A stretch of 64,000 nt of DNA from Robiginitomaculum sp. (GTDB lineage Bacteria > Pseudomonadota > Alphaproteobacteria > Caulobacterales > Maricaulaceae). Below the pieces are notes generated by a model. It was given only the letters and a program-made list of their open reading frames with translations, had not been told where the DNA came from and did no database searches. A program made the position numbers and the translations under genes. This document shows, in pieces, positions 10,087-18,560 of the stretch (position 1 is the first letter of the stretch; the number at the start of each line of letters is the position of its first letter). The stretch lies in assembly GCA_002733605.1 (NCBI GenBank), contig NVWK01000011.1:124001-188000 (forward strand), given 5' to 3'.

Positions 10087-11862
10087 TTAAAACTTAACGC
10101 CGCCTTCGATAAACAGGGCGGTGGCGTCTTCGCTAAGGGATACAATGCCCAAACCCGTATCAGAGGGTGTTTTGCGCCGGATGTATTGGACGCCGGTGCC
10201 AAGGCGGAATTTACCGAAATCATAACTGATCGCAAATACACCCTGATCGGATTTTAGCCGGGCAATACCGTCTTTGGCATGACCATAAGAGGCGCTGAAG
10301 CCGAGCCGGGAAGGCTGCCATGTCAGGCCAGCGTCATAGGCCGTATAATCGCCGTCACCGGCAAATCCGTTATTGGAGTTTAGATAGGAGCTGCCAAAGA
10401 CAAAGTCGGCATATTTGAACTCAAGCCCTGCGCCCCAAGTCGAAAGGCTTGTAAAAACGGGATTGCCGGTTTTCTCCGACCCGTGGGCATAGGTGCCGGT
10501 AAGTTCGACGGACATGCCGCTGGCAAAGGTGCGGTCAAACGAGACGCCCGCTTCTATTATATCCGTAATCTCTGGCGCGAAAATGTCATTGGCACCAGTT
10601 GCATTTTTACGCACACAATAATTTACGCCACACGCACGGGCATTGGGCGCATATGAGAGACCAATTTGCACCCCGACCCCGACATTGTCTCCGAGCAGGC
10701 GCGGGCTGGTATAAGTAATTTTTTCGGCAAAGCCGGACGCATCATTAGTGGTTTTCACACTGTCCAGACCGGTATAATCAACACCGGAATTAGAGCCTCC
10801 CACGGCGACAAGCGATGGTGCGCCGAGCGAGAATAAATAGGCCGCCCCGTCATCACGTCCGACAACCACATCCCCGTAGGATGAGCGCAAGAACAGATAT
10901 GCCCCTTCCAGAGCCAACTCGTTTTCTTTTACGTCCGCAGGGCCGTCCGTATAAAACTGTCCCGTATGGCCTTTGACCGGACGGGTATCCGCCCCGACCA
11001 AAGCGCTGACGCAATTTAAGTTTGTGACCGGGCAGTCACCGACACGGCCACCAAAGCCACGGCGGTATTTATCCCGCTGGGCGCGGGCGCGCAGACCTGC
11101 GCCGTATTCAAGGCCGCCGTCTGTAATCGCGCTCACTTCAACACGCAGATCAAGATCAACAATGGTTTCGGCCTTTGTATCTGCACCCGAGCGTTTAACC
11201 GCAGCGACCCCTGCTGTTGCAGAGCCGCTGATCCGGGTTTGTAAATTGGTAAATCCCATGCGGTCGGCCCAAGACGGACGGGCGGCAGTGCGTGAAGTGG
11301 CCGGCGCCCCGTATTGCGCGCCTGCATAAACGGGTTGGGGCTGAGATGTTACGGGGGGTGTTGGTTGAGGGGTTGCATATATCCCTTGGTTAAAAACCCC
11401 GCTCCGAGAATAGTTGTTTTGGGACGGAGGTGTATAGGTGGGCTGTCTGCCGGGATAATGCCCGATTGGTGCCGTCTGGGTGGCTACAGGGCGGGCATTA
11501 GAGGAGGGAAGTTGATAAACCGCCCCACCTGTTGGTGCCTGATACTGTGATGCCTGATACTGGGGAGGCGCTTGGTATTGGGGTGCCGGTTGAGGCAATT
11601 GCTCGGGCGCAAGATAAGGTTGCTGTTGATTTTGCTGTGGCGCGCTGTACGTGACGGGAGCCTTATACTGATAAGGGGTTCCGGTTTGGGTTTGCGGCGC
11701 GGCAGGCTGCGGTTGGCCTGTTTGCGTTTGGCTTGACTGCACTTCCCAAGCCTTGGGTTTTTTCGAAGCAAAAGGTGAATTTGATTGCGCGACAGCGACA
11801 ACCGAACTTGCAGCCAAAATCGCACCAACAGAAACAAAGGCAAGGGTTTTCGCCGTAGCCAT
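10087..11862 (-). CDS. Outer-membrane porin with Pro/Gln-rich N-terminal region
   Basis: Predicted trimeric general porin (alphaproteobacterial Porin_4/OmpC-like class). A Sec signal peptide (residues 1-26, ending AVAQ) is followed by about 170 residues very rich in proline, glutamine, tyrosine and threonine. A beta-barrel of about 385 residues then begins near FTNLQTRISGSATAG and ends in FIEGGVKF, the terminal Phe expected for BAM recognition. The barrel has the acidic/basic loop content of porins and four cysteines in loops (GDCP, NLNC, ACGVNYC). The low-complexity linker is unusual for a porin and could cross or bind the peptidoglycan. The upstream gap carries a CtrA-like box and a palindromic element. 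Confidence 0.85.
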   Translation of the reverse strand: MATAKTLAFVSVGAILAASSVVAVAQSNSPFASKKPKAWEVQSSQTQTGQPQPAAPQTQTGTPYQYKAPVTYSAPQQNQQQPYLAPEQLPQPAPQYQAPPQYQASQYQAPTGGAVYQLPSSNARPVATQTAPIGHYPGRQPTYTPPSQNNYSRSGVFNQGIYATPQPTPPVTSQPQPVYAGAQYGAPATSRTAARPSWADRMGFTNLQTRISGSATAGVAAVKRSGADTKAETIVDLDLRVEVSAITDGGLEYGAGLRARAQRDKYRRGFGGRVGDCPVTNLNCVSALVGADTRPVKGHTGQFYTDGPADVKENELALEGAYLFLRSSYGDVVVGRDDGAAYLFSLGAPSLVAVGGSNSGVDYTGLDSVKTTNDASGFAEKITYTSPRLLGDNVGVGVQIGLSYAPNARACGVNYCVRKNATGANDIFAPEITDIIEAGVSFDRTFASGMSVELTGTYAHGSEKTGNPVFTSLSTWGAGLEFKYADFVFGSSYLNSNNGFAGDGDYTAYDAGLTWQPSRLGFSASYGHAKDGIARLKSDQGVFAISYDFGKFRLGTGVQYIRRKTPSDTGLGIVSLSEDATALFIEGGVKF

Positions 11863-11912
11863 GATTTATCCTTAACAAAACCTAAACACCCCTCCTATAT
11901 CCCCCGCCTGCG

Positions 11913-11927
11913 CTAACAAAAGGTTAA
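11913..11927 (-). promoter_or_regulatory. CtrA-like box upstream of porin
   Basis: On the minus strand this reads TTAA-CCTTTTG-TTAG, one base short of the CtrA consensus TTAA-N7-TTAA. It lies 51 bases upstream of the porin start and has the same 7-base spacer as the box in the putative oriC. Control by CtrA is inferred from the motif. Confidence 0.5.
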
Positions 11928-11969
11928 CAAAACAAAAACGCCCAACATAAATACAGTTCATCAGCTATA

Positions 11970-12105
11970 TTAAAATGGCTTTGGGCGGAGTGATTTTGTC
12001 CAAGTACAAGGAGAAAACCACAGGAAGCCCCTCTTTGGTTTTGGGGGCATTCGAGGACTTTCGACGCCGTAATCGGACAAAAGCGCCCGCCCAAAGCCAT
12101 TTTAA
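11970..12105. repeat. 136-bp palindromic element with 19-bp terminal inverted repeats
   Basis: Positions 11970-11988 and 12087-12105 are perfect 19-bp inverted copies (outer ends TTAAAATGG/CCATTTTAA). Just inside, TTTTGTCC and GGACAAAA pair again, and the centre holds GCCCC...GGGGC and AAAACC...GGTTTT. This suggests either a small MITE-like insertion or the gene for a highly folded RNA. Both strands are open without stops over most of it. Only one copy is present in this window. Confidence 0.65.
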
Positions 12106-12250
12106 GGTTTTGTTACGATAAATTATAGATGCAAATCCATATTTCGTGCACGAAACACTAGAAGTGTGGGACGTCTATGGTATATAGCGGTTTAGTATTT
12201 TAAGAACAGGCCATACCATATTCGGTATTTGACCCTTTGGAGAACAGTCT

Positions 12251-12742
12251 ATGTCGTCAATTTTGACCAAAACTCTACTCAGTGCCAGTTTAAGTCTTTG
12301 TCTGATGGGCGGTCTCTCCGGCTGTCAAACCGCCAAAAACCTTATTCCCGGTGGCAAATCCAAAACGACGGCAAGCAGCGGTGGCACACGCATAAAGACC
12401 AGAACCGTACGCCCACGTATGGGTGTGAACGAGTTTTTGTGGCGCGCCTCACTGGAAACGCTCAACTTTATGCCTTTGGCAGAAGCCGACCCGTTTGGCG
12501 GCGTGATTATCACCGACTGGTATGCCAGCCCGCAAGCGCCGGACGAACGCTTTAAAGCCAATATCTATATCCTCGATACCAATTTGCGTGCAGATGCGTT
12601 GAAGGTTTCGGTCTTTAAACAGGTGCGCGGCGACAATGGCTGGTCGGATGCGTCTGTGGATGCGGATACGGCCCGTACGATTGAAAACTCGATTCTGACC
12701 CGGGCGCGCGAGCTTTATATCGCCACTGTGGACAACAACTAA
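12251..12742 (+). CDS. DUF3576-domain lipoprotein
   Basis: Conserved alphaproteobacterial envelope lipoprotein of unknown role. The signal peptide carries the lipobox LSGC (Cys25), followed by a charged linker and the DUF3576 core starting near GVNEFLWRASLETLNFMPL. The length of 163 residues is normal. It lies 33 bp before leuS on the same strand; the DUF3576-leuS-lptE-holA order is a common alphaproteobacterial arrangement, with lptE as a functional hint toward outer-membrane biogenesis. An AGG-type ribosome site (TTTGGAGAAC) precedes the ATG. Confidence 0.88.
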   Translation: MSSILTKTLLSASLSLCLMGGLSGCQTAKNLIPGGKSKTTASSGGTRIKTRTVRPRMGVNEFLWRASLETLNFMPLAEADPFGGVIITDWYASPQAPDERFKANIYILDTNLRADALKVSVFKQVRGDNGWSDASVDADTARTIENSILTRARELYIATVDNN

Positions 12743-12775
12743 ACTCTAGAATCCTAACACCAAAAGAGACACACC

Positions 12776-15358
12776 ATGTCCCGATATAATGCGGCCGAGG
12801 TCGAACCCAAATGGCAAGCCGCGTGGGACGCGGCACACGCGTTTGAAGTTGACGGTAAATCCGGCAAGCCCAAATACTACGCTCTTGAAATGTTCCCCTA
12901 TCCATCGGGCAATATCCATATGGGCCATGTGCGCAATTACGCCATGGGCGATGTGATTGCGCGCTATAAACGGGCGTGTGGGTTTGAAGTTTTGCACCCG
13001 ATGGGCTGGGACGCCTTTGGCATGCCGGCAGAAAATGCGGCGATTGAAAAATCCGTGCATCCAAAGGGCTGGACCTATGCCAATATCGATGCCATGCGGG
13101 CGCCGCTTAAACGGCTCGGATTTGCGCTCGACTGGAGCCGCGAATTTGCCACGTGCGACGAGGCCTATTACAAACAGCAACAGGCGATCTTTCTGGCGTT
13201 TTGGGACAAGGGACTTGTCTACCGCAAAACTGCCAAAGTGAACTGGGATCCGGTCGATATGACGGTTCTGGCCAATGAGCAAGTGATTGACGGCAAGGGC
13301 TGGCGTTCGGGCGCAGAGGTGGAAACCCGCGAGCTTGACCAATGGTTTTTCAAAATTACCCATTATGCGGACGAGCTTCATTACGCGCTTGATGATCTTG
13401 AGCGCTGGCCGGAAAAAGTCCGCACCATGCAACGCAACTGGATTGGCCGCTCTGAAGGGGCGCAATTTAAATTTACGTTTGACGGCACAGCGCCCGAAGG
13501 ATTTGAGGAGATTGAGGTGTATACCACCCGTCCCGACACTTTGTTCGGGGCGAGCTTTGTGGCGATGGCCTATGACCATCCTTTGATTAAATCCCTGAAC
13601 GCCGAAAGCGCGCCATTACAAGAACTTGCCAAAACATGTATGGCGATGGGCAGTACGGCAGAGGCGATTGAAAAGGCTGAAAAACTTGGTGTGGATACGG
13701 GCCTGCGGGTTCAACATCCATTTGATCCGGGTAAAACCCTGCCTGTCTATGCGGCTAATTTCGTACTGATGGGCTACGGAACCGGGGCCGTGTTTGGCTG
13801 TCCGGCCCACGACCAGCGTGATCTGGATTTCGCCCGCAAATATAAGTTGGACGTAACCCCTGTGGTCTTGCCAAAGGGCGAAGACGCGAACACATATAAA
13901 ATTGAAGACACCGCCTATACGGGCGAAGGGGTTTTGTTTGGCTCCGGGTTTCTTGACGGTATGAGCAAGGTCGCCGGTATTGTCGCCGCTATTGCCAAGC
14001 TTGAAGAATTGGGCATTGGCACAAAACAAGTCACCTATCGTCTGCGCGATTGGGGTGTGTCGCGGCAACGCTATTGGGGTTGCCCGATTCCGATCATTCA
14101 TTGTGACGCGTGTGGGGCCGTGCCTGTACCGACAAAAGATTTACCCGTGTCCTTGCCGGAAGATGTGAAATTTGACGGGCTTGGCAATCCGCTGGAACGC
14201 CACGCCACATGGAAGAACACCCCTTGCCCGAAATGTGCCAAACTAGCGCGGCGCGAAACCGATACGCTGGATACGTTCGCAGATAGCTCATGGTATTTTG
14301 CGCGCTTTGCCGGTGGCCAAGGCAATGGTCAGCCCGATGACCGGCCGTTTGACAAAGAGGAAGCCAGCGCATGGCTGCCAGTCGATCAATATATTGGCGG
14401 GGTTGAACATGCGGTTCTACACTTGCTCTATGCGCGGTTCTTTACCCGTGGGCTTCGTGATTGCGGCTTGCTAGATTTGCCGAGCGGCGAGCCGTTTGAC
14501 GGGTTGTTCACGCAGGGCATGGTCACCCATGCCAGCTTTAAAACCGAGGACGGGGCTTGGGTTATACCTGCGGATGTCGACGAAAAAGACGGTAAATTTT
14601 TCGAACTGGGCACTGGCAAATCTGTCACCAAGGGCGCGGTCGAGAAAATGTCCAAGTCCAAGAAAAACGTTGTTGATCCGGCTGATATTATCGAAGGCTA
14701 TGGGGCTGATGTGGCGCGCTGGTTCGTGCTTTCCGATAGTCCGCCCGAGCGTGATGTGGAGTGGACGGAAGCGGGCGCAATTGGTGCGTGGCGGTTTGCA
14801 TCTAAAATTTGGGCAACGGTTGCAGAAACCGATGCGAGTGATTTTAATCCGCTGGATACACCGCAAGACGCGGACGGCGAGGCACTCGCTTTGCGCAAAC
14901 TTGTGCACAAAGCGCTTGTCAAAGTGACCGAGGGTATTGACGAGTTCCGGTTTAATACGTCTGTGGCGCAAATTTATGAACTGACCAACGCCCTGAAAAA
15001 ATACAAAGCCAATGACGCCAGCAAAATAGAAGGCCTTGGTGTATTGGTGCGAATGATCGCGCCGTTCATGCCGCATCTGGCCGAAGAGTGCTGGGCCTAT
15101 TTGGGCGGCATAGGATTTGTCTGTGACGCGCCGTGGCCAAAAGCGGAGGCAGCCCTGTTGGTTGATGACCAGATTACCATCCCCGTACAGGTCAACGGCA
15201 AGCGGCGCACAGAATTGGTGGTTTCAAAATCCACGCCCAAGGACGAGCTTGAAAAGCTGGCGTTGGCCGAACCGTTGGTGAGCGCACATATTGAGGGTAA
15301 AACCATACGAAAAATCATCGTTGTTCCGGGGCGGATTATCAATATAGTGGCCAATTAG
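12776..15358 (+). CDS. leuS: Leucyl-tRNA synthetase
   Basis: Class Ia aminoacyl-tRNA synthetase for leucine, 860 residues as expected. The HIGH-type motif appears in [19 protein letters not shown] (about residues 41-59), a CP1 editing domain is inserted after it ([20 protein letters not shown]), and KMSKS is at residues 624-628. A zinc-ribbon-like [10 protein letters not shown] and CPKC pair is also present. The gene is followed 39 bp later by lptE. All catalytic and editing signatures are intact. Confidence 0.98.
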   Translation: MSRYNAAEVEPKWQAAWDAAHAFEVDGKSGKPKYYALEMFPYPSGNIHMGHVRNYAMGDVIARYKRACGFEVLHPMGWDAFGMPAENAAIEKSVHPKGWTYANIDAMRAPLKRLGFALDWSREFATCDEAYYKQQQAIFLAFWDKGLVYRKTAKVNWDPVDMTVLANEQVIDGKGWRSGAEVETRELDQWFFKITHYADELHYALDDLERWPEKVRTMQRNWIGRSEGAQFKFTFDGTAPEGFEEIEVYTTRPDTLFGASFVAMAYDHPLIKSLNAESAPLQELAKTCMAMGSTAEAIEKAEKLGVDTGLRVQHPFDPGKTLPVYAANFVLMGYGTGAVFGCPAHDQRDLDFARKYKLDVTPVVLPKGEDANTYKIEDTAYTGEGVLFGSGFLDGMSKVAGIVAAIAKLEELGIGTKQVTYRLRDWGVSRQRYWGCPIPIIHCDACGAVPVPTKDLPVSLPEDVKFDGLGNPLERHATWKNTPCPKCAKLARRETDTLDTFADSSWYFARFAGGQGNGQPDDRPFDKEEASAWLPVDQYIGGVEHAVLHLLYARFFTRGLRDCGLLDLPSGEPFDGLFTQGMVTHASFKTEDGAWVIPADVDEKDGKFFELGTGKSVTKGAVEKMSKSKKNVVDPADIIEGYGADVARWFVLSDSPPERDVEWTEAGAIGAWRFASKIWATVAETDASDFNPLDTPQDADGEALALRKLVHKALVKVTEGIDEFRFNTSVAQIYELTNALKKYKANDASKIEGLGVLVRMIAPFMPHLAEECWAYLGGIGFVCDAPWPKAEAALLVDDQITIPVQVNGKRRTELVVSKSTPKDELEKLALAEPLVSAHIEGKTIRKIIVVPGRIINIVAN

Positions 15359-15397
15359 GATATGCGCAAAACCCGAGCGCAAAATCAGGAGGATTTT

Positions 15398-15904
15398 ATG
15401 AGCTTTGCCCGCACTGTCTGTATTTCAAGTGTTCTTTTATGTTCGAGTGTTTTCCTAAGCGCCTGTGGGTTCAAACCCATGCACGCACCCAACGGTTTCG
15501 GGAGCTCTGGTCTCCACTATATGGACATTGCGGTTACCACTGTACATGAAGAAAAAATTGACTTTTTGCTCAAGCAAGCCTTGCGCGACCGGATGGGCAA
15601 TGCATCGGGCAACACCCGTTACTCTTTGCAGATCACACCCAGATTGGCGCGGCGGTCTTTGGGGGTTGGCTCGGATGATGTGGCCTCGCGTTATGATTTA
15701 ACCATGGCGGCAAAATTTGAACTGGTCGACAGAAAATCAAGGGAAATTATGTTTCAAGGCACAGCCCGTGCGACCTCCACTTTTGCGGCACCACGCGACC
15801 CTTACGGCAGAATTTCGGCTGAAAACAATGCGACAGAGCAAGTTGCACGCGAAACCGCAGACCGGATTTTGATCCGCCTCGCCCGCTATCAAGCCGGCAA
15901 GTAA
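15398..15904 (+). CDS. lptE: LPS-assembly lipoprotein LptE
   Basis: Outer-membrane lipoprotein that plugs the LptD barrel for LPS insertion. The start at 15398 follows a strong AGGAGG at 15388 and gives a clean lipoprotein signal, MSFARTVCISSVLLCSSVFL with lipobox LSAC then GFKPMH, the typical LptE beginning. An in-frame ATG at 15362 would add 12 hydrophilic residues before the signal and is rejected. Context between leuS and holA is the standard location of lptE. Sequence conservation in this family is low, so the identification rests on context, length (168) and the N-terminus. Confidence 0.85.
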   Translation: MSFARTVCISSVLLCSSVFLSACGFKPMHAPNGFGSSGLHYMDIAVTTVHEEKIDFLLKQALRDRMGNASGNTRYSLQITPRLARRSLGVGSDDVASRYDLTMAAKFELVDRKSREIMFQGTARATSTFAAPRDPYGRISAENNATEQVARETADRILIRLARYQAGK

Positions 15905-15907
15905 GCG

Positions 15908-16963
15908 ATGAAGCTGAACGGAGCCCGTGCGGATGCCTTTCTCAAGGCACCGCCGCCTGACAGCCTTGGTGTTCTTTTTTATGGCCCCGATCAGGGCCTG
16001 TGTTCAGAGCGGGCCGCAGAGCTTGCCAAACATCTTACCGCTTCTCCGGATGATCCGTTTACGGTAACGTCTTTGTCTGCGGATGATCTGGTCGGAGATC
16101 CGGCAAAACTGGCCGACGAAATGGCAGCCATGTCTTTGTTAGGAGATACGCGCCTGATCCGGGTGCGCCTGTCCCATGAACGCTCGGGCGCTTCGATTGC
16201 CAAAACCATTAAAGCTCTGGACGCGGCCCCGCAGAGATGTGCGGCCAAGCTTATTATCGAAGCCGGAGATTTATCCCCGCGCTCGGCCGTGCGAAAAGGG
16301 TTCGAGGCGGCGACACATTTTACGGCCATCGCCTGTTATGCAGACACACAGGCCAGTCTGGCTAATTTGGTTAAATCGGAACTTGCTGCGCTCGGGATCG
16401 GGATTGAACGGGACGCGCTGGATGCGTTCGTGCCCTTGCTGGAAGGCGACCGGCGATTGGCGCGCGGCGAAATTGAAAAACTGGCCCTGTATAAAGGCTA
16501 TGGCAAGGAAGACGGGGCCAAGGTCGAGCTTGCGGACATCAAAGTTCTGGCCGCAGGGGCTGGTAATGCCGGGCTTGACGATATTGTTTTTGATGTTTTT
16601 GGGGGCAACCCCTTAGAAGCGGACGCCGGATATCAACGGGCGATGGCCGGTAAATTATCGCCCCATTCCGTTCTGGCCGCCCTGCAACGACATTTGGTCC
16701 GTCTGCATCAAGCTGCCAGCTTAATGGGTACAGGCCAAAGCGCGGATGATGCGATGCGAGCCTTGCGCCCACCCGTGTTTATGATGCGTAAGTCCGCTTT
16801 TGCTAGCCAGTTGCGAATCTGGCCCGAGACGGCGCTGGCCCGCGCCCTTGCGTCGAGCCTTGAACTTGAGAAACAAATGAAATCCACTGGCGCCCCGGCC
16901 ACCAGCCTTATGGGTCGCCTTTTGCTGAGCCTGTCCGCGTATGCGGCGAAAAGGAAACGATGA
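15908..16963 (+). CDS. holA: DNA polymerase III subunit delta HolA
   Basis: Clamp-loader delta subunit that opens the beta clamp. The 351-residue protein has the typical start LGVLFYGPDQGLCSERAAEL and the helical C-terminal collar region (ALQRHLVRLHQAASLM). It starts 3 bp after the lptE stop and its end overlaps the next ATG by four bases (ATGATGG), so lptE, holA and the MscS gene are probably read from one transcript. Delta subunits lack a functional P-loop, as here. Confidence 0.93.
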   Translation: MKLNGARADAFLKAPPPDSLGVLFYGPDQGLCSERAAELAKHLTASPDDPFTVTSLSADDLVGDPAKLADEMAAMSLLGDTRLIRVRLSHERSGASIAKTIKALDAAPQRCAAKLIIEAGDLSPRSAVRKGFEAATHFTAIACYADTQASLANLVKSELAALGIGIERDALDAFVPLLEGDRRLARGEIEKLALYKGYGKEDGAKVELADIKVLAAGAGNAGLDDIVFDVFGGNPLEADAGYQRAMAGKLSPHSVLAALQRHLVRLHQAASLMGTGQSADDAMRALRPPVFMMRKSAFASQLRIWPETALARALASSLELEKQMKSTGAPATSLMGRLLLSLSAYAAKRKR

Positions 16964-17769
16964 TGGAAAACCTTCCCGCAATTGACTGGGCTTCTTATAT
17001 GCCTGTCCTTATCAATATCTTGCAAGCCGTCGGAATTTTAATCCTTGGCTGGCTGATTTCGGGTTGGGCGGGACGCGTGATCCGCAAGCGGCTTGGCAGT
17101 AATAACGGTCTGCGGGTCAATGATACTTTGCGGCCTTTGATTGCGACCAGTGTCAAATATGCGATTATGCTGGCGGCGCTTTATACGGCTCTGACCAGTG
17201 CCGGGATTCCGGCGGCGTCGTTGTTGGCCGTTTTGGGAGCCGCCGGTCTTGCGATTGCTTTGTCCGTACAAGGGACGCTCGCCAATATAGCGGCGGGGAT
17301 CATGCTGATCTTCTTGCGCATTATTAAGGTTGGCGAATATATCGCGACACCCGGCTTTGAAGGCAGTGTGCTTGAAATCGGCCTGTTTACCACCCAGATC
17401 AAAGCCCCGAACGGCGTGTTGCTGACCGTGCCAAATGCGCAAATATGGTCGTCGCGGGTGACCAATTATTCTAGGTTCTCTGAACGCCGGATTGATATTA
17501 ATCTAGCCCTATCCCGCGATAATGATCTTGGCGCGGCAGTAGAAACTGTTCGAGGCGCAGTGGCGAACTGCCCACATATTATAAAAAAAGACGCAAGCTC
17601 TATTGTGCTCACCACGATTGATGCAAACAGTGCAATTGTTCAGGCCAGATTCTGGATCACAACAGAGGATGTGCGTGGGCACACGTCCGAGATTTCGATT
17701 GATCTGCATAATGCCCTGCGCGCTGGCGGACACAAATTACCGCCCGTTATGCCCACGCTACCTATATAG
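16960..17769 (+). CDS. Small-conductance mechanosensitive channel, MscS family
   Basis: Inner-membrane tension-gated channel for osmotic down-shock. The 269-residue protein has three predicted N-terminal membrane helices, with a pore helix rich in Ala/Gly (LLAVLGAAGLAIALSVQGTL, around residues 88-107), followed by the beta domain of the MscS core (IKVGEYIATPG, VPNAQIWSSRVTNYSR). The length equals that of E. coli MscS. Two starts are possible (ATG 16960 or 16963); both are consistent. It overlaps holA and is 8 bp from the TRIC gene. Confidence 0.92.
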   Translation: MMENLPAIDWASYMPVLINILQAVGILILGWLISGWAGRVIRKRLGSNNGLRVNDTLRPLIATSVKYAIMLAALYTALTSAGIPAASLLAVLGAAGLAIALSVQGTLANIAAGIMLIFLRIIKVGEYIATPGFEGSVLEIGLFTTQIKAPNGVLLTVPNAQIWSSRVTNYSRFSERRIDINLALSRDNDLGAAVETVRGAVANCPHIIKKDASSIVLTTIDANSAIVQARFWITTEDVRGHTSEISIDLHNALRAGGHKLPPVMPTLPI

Positions 17770-17777
17770 GAGAATTC

Positions 17778-18461
17778 ATGACACTTGATCTGGCCAATAT
17801 TGACCCGGCCGCGCTTGTACAGGCGCTTGATGTTTTGGGTACATTTGTGTTCGGGTTAAGCGGCGGGGTTTTGGCGGTTCGTAAAAAACTCGACATGTTC
17901 GGCGCGATTGTTCTGGCCCTATGCGCCGGATTGGCGGGCGGCATCTTCCGCGATCTGGTGATCGGACTGCATCCGCCTCATGCTTTCAAAGACGCGCACT
18001 ATGTGGTGTCCGCAATGGGCGGAGGGCTATTCGCCTTTTTTGGCCTGCCGGTTTTTACCCGTTTGCGGCGGCCTATTCTTATTCTGGACGCGATCGGGCT
18101 TGGTCTGTTTGCGGTTTCGGGATGTGCCGTGGCTTTAAATGCGGGACTTGGCCTGATTGCCAGTGCAGTTCTAGGGGTTATCTCGGCGGTGGGCGGCGGT
18201 ATTGTGCGTGATGTGCTGGTCGGCAAAGTTCCCGTCGTGTTTAGCAAGGGTGATATTTATGCGTTTGCGGCGCTTGGCGGGGCCTGTTTGTATATTGCCT
18301 TGTTGGGGTTTGGGACGAACGATCTTTTCGCTTCACTCATATCTGTCGTTTTCGTATTTTCTACCCGTTTGCTCAGTGTGCGGTTTCGCTGGAGTGCTCC
18401 TGGTTCGCCATGGGCCGACAAGGAGGCCGAGAAAAACACCAAGAAAGACACCGATATCTAA
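17778..18461 (+). CDS. Trimeric intracellular cation channel-type protein (UPF0126/YicG-like)
   Basis: Seven-helix inner-membrane protein of the bacterial TRIC family. Two internal repeats are visible, each with the pattern GTFVFGLSGGVLAVRKKLDMFG and IGLGLFAVSGCAVAL, followed by GGGIVRDVLVGKVP, a hallmark of the UPF0126 domain. The 227 residues include a charged C-terminal tail (WADKEAEKNTKKDTDI). It stands 8 bp after the MscS gene with AGGAG before its ATG, suggesting a small channel operon. The transported ion is not known from the sequence. Confidence 0.88.
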   Translation: MTLDLANIDPAALVQALDVLGTFVFGLSGGVLAVRKKLDMFGAIVLALCAGLAGGIFRDLVIGLHPPHAFKDAHYVVSAMGGGLFAFFGLPVFTRLRRPILILDAIGLGLFAVSGCAVALNAGLGLIASAVLGVISAVGGGIVRDVLVGKVPVVFSKGDIYAFAALGGACLYIALLGFGTNDLFASLISVVFVFSTRLLSVRFRWSAPGSPWADKEAEKNTKKDTDI

Positions 18462-18560
18462 ACACAGTAGATTACCGTCTTGTAATCCCTGCGTCTTAGT
18501 TTCGCCGTATTATCCCTGATATTTACGATACAACATAACAATTGTAATCTGGAGGATATT

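Larger units (their letters stand above)
11863..12250. other. 388-bp intergenic region upstream of the porin and the DUF3576 gene
   Basis: Gap between divergent genes. It holds a CtrA-like box (11913-11927) on the porin side, a 136-bp palindromic element (11970-12105), a 14-bp perfect palindrome (12142-12155) and a small inverted repeat (12213-12228). No tRNA or recognisable known RNA family was seen. A 48-codon frame starting at ATG 11975 is entirely inside the palindromic element and is not called as a gene. Confidence 0.7.

Noticed and set aside
11975-12121. 48-codon open frame beginning ATG at 11975
   Set aside because: It lies almost wholly within the 136-bp palindromic element and both strands are equally open, so it is explained by symmetry rather than coding.
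12746-13579. 277-residue frame on - opposite leuS
   Set aside because: Antisense of conserved leuS with no supporting features.
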